Assembly (NCBI GenBank): GCA_905233405.1
Contig: CAJOEG010000025.1
Span: 1-11,313 of the forward strand
From: an uncultured Bacteroidales bacterium
GTDB taxonomy: Bacteria; Bacteroidota; Bacteroidia; Bacteroidales; ML635J-15
Direction of reading: 5' to 3'
DNA length: 11,313 bases
Part shown: positions 7,258-11,313 of the stretch, piece after piece
How positions within the stretch are numbered: position 1 is the stretch's first letter
Layout: the number at the start of each line of letters is the position of its first letter
The notes under the pieces: generated by a model
The model's database searches: none
The model's input: the letters and a program-made list of their open reading frames with translations, nothing else
Told to the model about the DNA's origin: nothing
Translations under genes and position numbers: made by a program

Positions 7258-7315
7258 AACTGGTGAAACGGCATAAATTTGTTAAAAATAGAAGTCCCCA
7301 TTAAAATTTTTACTT

Positions 7316-10300
7316 ATGAGTAAAGTTTATCTTAAGTATCTGTTAATGATACTTTTTGTTGTTCCTCTGCTTGGCATTGGGGTATCGGCAAATGCGCAGG
7401 ATGATTGTTATGTGTCCTTGAGTAGTAATGCAACAACGCTTAATTGCAACTACCAAGAAGTTATAATAATTGCAAGCGGAAGTGACGATTCGATGACATA
7501 CGAATGGTCAAATGCCGAGACTTCCGATAGGATTATGGCAAATGTGTCAGGAAATTACTACGTGACAGCAACTACGACAAATGGTTGTACTGCTTCGGCT
7601 TCGATTGCTATAACCGAAGACTATAGCGTTCCTCAGGTTACCATAACCAGTATTTCGGGAACAACAACGCTCACTTGTAGCGAAACCGAGATAACAATAA
7701 TGGCAGAGGGTGGTTCTTCATATTTCTGGTCAGATGGTTCTAGTTCTAGTGAAATTACCGTAACCAATCCAGGATTATATATGGTAACTGCTAATGGAGA
7801 AAACGGTTGTACTGTCACTGCTTCGATTGACATTATAGGAAGTACAGAGTCTCCATCAGTTTATGTTTCTGGTGAAAATTCGCTATGTAGCGGACAAATC
7901 GCAATGCTAACAGCATCCGCAATGGGAGGTATGTCACCATATAATTATATATGGAGCGATGGCTCGAACGGAGAAACAGCAAACCTTTCTGCTGGATCTT
8001 ATGGCGTAACAGTTACAGACAGCAACGGATGTACTGCTTCCAGACAGATTACGTTGGAAGAATCTTCCCCGATTATGCTTTCGATTAATGGCTCCAGTAC
8101 AATTTGCGCAGGCGAGGATGTAGAATTAACTGCAATGGCAATTGGAGGAACTCCAGATTACAGATACGCGTGGAGCAGTGGCGAAAATAATCCATCTATT
8201 ATTGTAGCGCCAACATTAACTACGACCTATATAGTTACGGCAACTGATGCTAATGGTTGTTATGCAGAACAAGACATTACAATCACAGTTTCTGTGCCAC
8301 TTACAATTTCATTGAATTCGGAATCCTTTATATTAACTTGCTCTAATCCATCCGCCAACATTGAGGCAACAGTATCGGAAGGCACAGCTCCTTACTTGTA
8401 CACTTGGAGCAATGGTGAAACTTCAAGTTCAATAATGGCTAATGCAGCTGGTATGTACCTCGTAACCGCTACCGATGCAAACGGCTGTTCTGCAATGGCA
8501 AGTGCGACAGTAACTTCACAAAACGATACTGAAGCACCAACCATAATTTGTCCATCAAGTATGACGGTAAGTACCGATGAAGGTTCAAATACTGCTAATG
8601 TTATTTTGTCTGACGTTATTGTTGACGATAACACTGCTGTGGATTATTACATTAATAACTATAATAATACGCAAGATGCAAGCGGAATATACGAACTTGG
8701 AGTCACTGATGTAGTATATACCGTAGTTGATATATGTGGCAACAGCAATTCCTGTTCGTTTACCGTAACTGTAATCGACAACGAAGAACCTTGCATCGGT
8801 TGTGACCCGAGCAATATCGACAATCCGTTTGACCCGACTGCAGGTGTTAGCTGTTCAACTATAACTGGTACAGAAGTATCACCCAATGAAGGAGTAAGCA
8901 CTTATACTCACAACGGTTCCGACTGGGATATCACAGCAAACGACAATGTTGGCATTGCAAGCATTGTTTATTCGCTCAGCGGTGCGACAATGAATATAAC
9001 ACAACCTAACACAACCCTCGACGGTCAGGTATTCGAATTGGGTTCGACAACTGTAACTTGGACTGTTACTGATTTGTCTGGTAATTTCTCAGAATGCTCG
9101 TTTACCGTAACTGTAAGCGACAACGAGCCTCCTGCAATAAACGGAAACAATTTTGACCGTGAGCTTACTTCAAGCAGTTGCTCTTTCGTTGTTCCGGATC
9201 TTACAGAAGAAATCCGTGCTGTTTCTAGCGACAACATTACAGCAAATAGCGACCTTGTAATAACTCAGGACCTTTCTGCAGGTTACCAGATTACAACAAC
9301 TACAATGGTAACAGTTACCGTAAGAGACCAATCCGGAAATGAAACATCTACAACTGTTGTTTTGTCTATTCCTAATACACCAACAATCATGGTTAACAGC
9401 AGAGACGTAGTTTGCCAAGGAGAAATGGCAGAGGCTACGGTTGCTGTTACCGGCGGCACAGCACCGTATGCTTATAATTGGAGCGACGGCACAACTGGAG
9501 CAACCGCAAACCTTATGGTTGGCAGCTATGTTGTTACCGTTACTGATTCCAATGGCTGCTCGGCAGAATACAGCCTCTCTGTTTTAGAATCGGAGATGCC
9601 TGTACTTTTATTGAACGCAGATGCAACGGTATTGACCTGTAGCACACAAATGTCCAATATAACAGCTACAGTATCAGGCGGAACAGCTCCATATGTTTAC
9701 ACTTGGAGCAACGGTTTGACAACAGATTCCATAATGGTTTCGAATGCAGGTTTATACAGTGTTACACTTACTGATGCAAACGGATGCAGTGCAATGCAGT
9801 CCATTACGATAACTGAAGATGTCAATGTACCTATGCTTAGCATAGTCAACAATTCCAACACTACAACTCTCGGTTGTGCCAACACGGAAATAAATCTTAT
9901 TGCAACAGGTGGGGACGCTTATACCTGGTCAAATGGCGTAAGCACGGCTGAAAATGTCATAACCGCAGCAGGCACCTATTCTGTAACGGCAACAGGAGCA
10001 AACGGCTGTACCGCATACGAAGCCATAACAATCACTGAAGTTCCAGCCCTTACAATCGCAGTCAACAGCAGTAACGTAGTTTGCCACGGTGAAACTACGG
10101 AGGCTACGGTTTTTGTTAACGGTGGAACAGAACCTTACGTTTACAATTGGAACAACGGAATGTCCACATCGACTGCAAATCTTGGCGCAGGTAATTACAT
10201 CGTTACTGTAACCGATTCCAATGGATGTACGGCATCATACGATTTCACTGTTAGTGAACCGGATATGCTTGTACTTTCATTGAGTGCAGATGTAATGGAA

Positions 10301-11313
10301 TTGACTTGTAGCGCACAAATGTCCAATATCACGGCAACAGTAGTTGGTGGAACTGCTCCATATATTTACACTTGGAGCGACAACTCCACGTCAAATTCGA
10401 TTGTGGCTAACAACGCTGGCGTCTATAACGTAAATGTTACCGATGCAAACGGATGCAGTGCAATGCAGTCCATTACGATAACTGAAGATGTCAATGTACC
10501 TATGCTTAGCATAGTCAACAACTCTAACACGACAATTCTCGGTTGTTCCAACACGGAAATAAATCTTATTGCAACAGGTGGGGACGCTTATACCTGGTCA
10601 AATGGCGTAAGCACAGCTGAAAATGTCATAACCGCAGCAGGCACCTATTCTGTAACGGCAACAGGAGCAAACAGCTGTACCGCATATGAAACCATAACAA
10701 TCACAGAAGTTCCTGCCCTTACAATTGCAGTCAACAGCAGTAACATAGCCTGCCATGGTGAAACTACAGATGCTACGGTTGTTGTTAACGGAGGAACAGA
10801 ACCTTACGTTTACAACTGGAACAACGGTATGACTACATCGACCGCAAACATTGGCGCGGGAGATTACATTGTTACCGTTTCCGATGCTAGTGGTTGTACA
10901 GCAACCGCACAAATTTCTGTGGTTGAACCAGAAGCATTGGTAGTAAATCTTACAGCAGGCACAATAACTTGTGCAGAGCCGACAGTTACAATCACCGCAA
11001 CAACAATAGGAGGAACAGTACCTTATTCATATATGTGGAGCGATGGTTCTGTTGCAAATGCTATTGAAGTTTATGCCGATGGTGTTTATGTGGTAACTGT
11101 AGTTGACGCAAACGGTTGCTCGGCAGTTGCAAATGTTGATGTTGAAAGTACAATGGGAATTACAGCTAACGTAAGTGTTGTAAACGCACAGAACTCCGAC
11201 ATTGCAAACGGTGCCGCAAATGTTGCTGTTGTTGGCGGTATTGCACCTTATAGGGTGGTAATGTCGCAGGAAACAGCTTCATACGAATATATTTTTATGG
11301 AAAATAGCTTTGT
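7316..11313 (+). CDS. Giant SprB/HYR-type repeat surface protein (3' end beyond the window)
   Basis: The frame stays open for 1332 codons from the ATG at 7316 to the window edge. A signal peptide (MSKVYLKYLL..., cleaved after Ala27 in SANA-QDD) sends it out of the cytoplasm. Five SprB-like domains follow (about residues 29-402), then three HYR-like domains (404 to about 685; first with EAPTIICPSSM, endings such as CSFTVTV-x-DNE), then eight more SprB-like domains and the start of a ninth. Each SprB-like unit of about 70-75 residues has an early Cys, usually GGTxPYxYxWSxG or a shorter W(S/N)xG, and a late ANGC or SNGC. The regular Cys pair suggests one disulphide per domain. SprB itself is a gliding-motility adhesin exported by the type IX system, so a secreted or surface-anchored adhesin is inferred. 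The C-terminal sorting domain that would prove this lies outside the window. The ATG follows a promoter and leader directly. It is rich in Thr, Ala, Ser and Asn. Confidence 0.92.
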   Translation, partial: MSKVYLKYLLMILFVVPLLGIGVSANAQDDCYVSLSSNATTLNCNYQEVIIIASGSDDSMTYEWSNAETSDRIMANVSGNYYVTATTTNGCTASASIAITEDYSVPQVTITSISGTTTLTCSETEITIMAEGGSSYFWSDGSSSSEITVTNPGLYMVTANGENGCTVTASIDIIGSTESPSVYVSGENSLCSGQIAMLTASAMGGMSPYNYIWSDGSNGETANLSAGSYGVTVTDSNGCTASRQITLEESSPIMLSINGSSTICAGEDVELTAMAIGGTPDYRYAWSSGENNPSIIVAPTLTTTYIVTATDANGCYAEQDITITVSVPLTISLNSESFILTCSNPSANIEATVSEGTAPYLYTWSNGETSSSIMANAAGMYLVTATDANGCSAMASATVTSQNDTEAPTIICPSSMTVSTDEGSNTANVILSDVIVDDNTAVDYYINNYNNTQDASGIYELGVTDVVYTVVDICGNSNSCSFTVTVIDNEEPCIGCDPSNIDNPFDPTAGVSCSTITGTEVSPNEGVSTYTHNGSDWDITANDNVGIASIVYSLSGATMNITQPNTTLDGQVFELGSTTVTWTVTDLSGNFSECSFTVTVSDNEPPAINGNNFDRELTSSSCSFVVPDLTEEIRAVSSDNITANSDLVITQDLSAGYQITTTTMVTVTVRDQSGNETSTTVVLSIPNTPTIMVNSRDVVCQGEMAEATVAVTGGTAPYAYNWSDGTTGATANLMVGSYVVTVTDSNGCSAEYSLSVLESEMPVLLLNADATVLTCSTQMSNITATVSGGTAPYVYTWSNGLTTDSIMVSNAGLYSVTLTDANGCSAMQSITITEDVNVPMLSIVNNSNTTTLGCANTEINLIATGGDAYTWSNGVSTAENVITAAGTYSVTATGANGCTAYEAITITEVPALTIAVNSSNVVCHGETTEATVFVNGGTEPYVYNWNNGMSTSTANLGAGNYIVTVTDSNGCTASYDFTVSEPDMLVLSLSADVMELTCSAQMSNITATVVGGTAPYIYTWSDNSTSNSIVANNAGVYNVNVTDANGCSAMQSITITEDVNVPMLSIVNNSNTTILGCSNTEINLIATGGDAYTWSNGVSTAENVITAAGTYSVTATGANSCTAYETITITEVPALTIAVNSSNIACHGETTDATVVVNGGTEPYVYNWNNGMTTSTANIGAGDYIVTVSDASGCTATAQISVVEPEALVVNLTAGTITCAEPTVTITATTIGGTVPYSYMWSDGSVANAIEVYADGVYVVTVVDANGCSAVANVDVESTMGITANVSVVNAQNSDIANGAANVAVVGGIAPYRVVMSQETASYEYIFMENSF
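8525..9370 (+). other. Three HYR-like domains inside the adhesin
   Basis: About 282 residues (404-685) interrupt the SprB-like array. The first has the classic hyalin-repeat layout: D-x-EAPTIICP at the start and CSFTVTVIDNEEP at the end, with VVYTVVDICGNSN before it. The second ends in TTVTWTVTDLSGN and CSFTVTVSDNEPP. The third (AINGNNFDRELTSSSC to TVRDQSGNETSTTVVL) is more divergent. The first two share the DNA string CGTTTACCGTAACTGTAA. HYR domains have an immunoglobulin-like fold linked to adhesion. Confidence 0.75.
9392..10938 (+). repeat. In-frame 669-bp higher-order tandem repeat in the adhesin
   Basis: Three consecutive SprB-like domains (types C, A, B) form a unit that recurs with an exact 669-base (223-codon) period. 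The C-domain landmark GT(T/C)AACAGCAG is at 9392, 10061 and 10730, so copies run 9392-10060 and 10061-10729, with a third C domain to about 10938. The A domain that follows (from about 10930) has lost the register, since its ACTTGT is at 663 rather than 669 bases. Blocks of perfect identity between copies include 9773-9852 with 10442-10521, 9879-9945 with 10548-10614 and 9947-10003 with 10616-10672. Confidence 0.92.

Larger units (their letters stand above)
5885..7299 (+). mobile_element. Candidate IS5-family insertion sequence (ends provisional)
   Basis: The transposase gene is certain; the ends are not. The best candidate terminal inverted repeats are GGGGATTTCTAATT (from 5885) and its counterpart AAATAGAAGTCCCC (to 7299). 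With the adjoining T/A pair this is 13 of 15 matching positions. Each candidate end is bordered by ATT (5882-5884 and 7300-7302), which could be a 3-bp target duplication. The element would be 1415 bp, with 180 and 176 bases outside the transposase, a normal size for the IS5 group. The difficulty is that its right arm would then contain promoter and leader copy 2 (7208-7257). A shorter alternative, 5848-7151 with GGGAGT/ACTCCC ends, is weaker. Confidence 0.4.

Noticed and set aside
7633..10912. Several open frames on the - strand across the adhesin
   Set aside because: They mirror the low-complexity Thr/Ala/Val-rich repeats of the + strand gene and recur with its period.
9392..10938. Regular repeats as a CRISPR array
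   Set aside because: The repeats are long, coding and in frame, with no short repeat-spacer alternation.

Overview
The window looks like a chromosomal segment of a member of the Bacteroidota, most likely Bacteroidales. Three things point that way. Several genes are preceded by the TAnnTTTG type of -7 promoter box used in this phylum, with no clear Shine-Dalgarno sequences. The DNA polymerase I keeps all three of its catalytic domains, in the form typical of the group. The right-hand third encodes a giant SprB/HYR-type surface protein. The species cannot be named from the sequence.

Layout, left to right, with every gene on the + strand. (1) 1-135 is the acidic C-terminal tail of an unidentified protein, closed by a strong intrinsic terminator (169-204). 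(2) 287-2562 is a short cell-envelope cluster: a probable lipoprotein of the YiiX-type permuted papain-like hydrolase family, a GT4-type glycosyltransferase with its own promoter, and an exported Sel1-repeat protein whose start overlaps the glycosyltransferase stop. (3) 2669-5470 is polA with its own promoter. (4) 5471-6064 is a gene-free stretch with short repeats, a REP-like sequence, and a promoter plus leader that has no gene directly behind it. (5) 6065-7123 is an intact IS5-family transposase. (6) 7124-7315 is a second promoter plus leader. (7) From 7316 to the end of the window runs an exported repeat protein of at least 1332 residues, truncated by the window edge. It is built from 13 complete SprB-like domains, three HYR-like domains and the start of a fourteenth SprB-like domain.

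The most interesting part is 5795-7316. Two promoter-leader modules flank the transposase. In both, the same 25-base sequence lies exactly 17 bases after the -7 box. This suggests a shared 5' UTR element on surface-protein transcripts, with an IS5-type insertion separating one copy from its gene. A candidate pair of inverted ends (5885 and 7299) with a 3-bp duplication would place the insertion in the adhesin 5' UTR, but this is not proven. Inside the adhesin there is an exact 669-bp (223-codon) higher-order period with blocks of perfect DNA identity, a sign of recent duplication or gene conversion.

The left-hand genes (hydrolase, glycosyltransferase, Sel1 protein) may share an envelope role. 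polA is housekeeping. No tRNA, rRNA or CRISPR array was seen.
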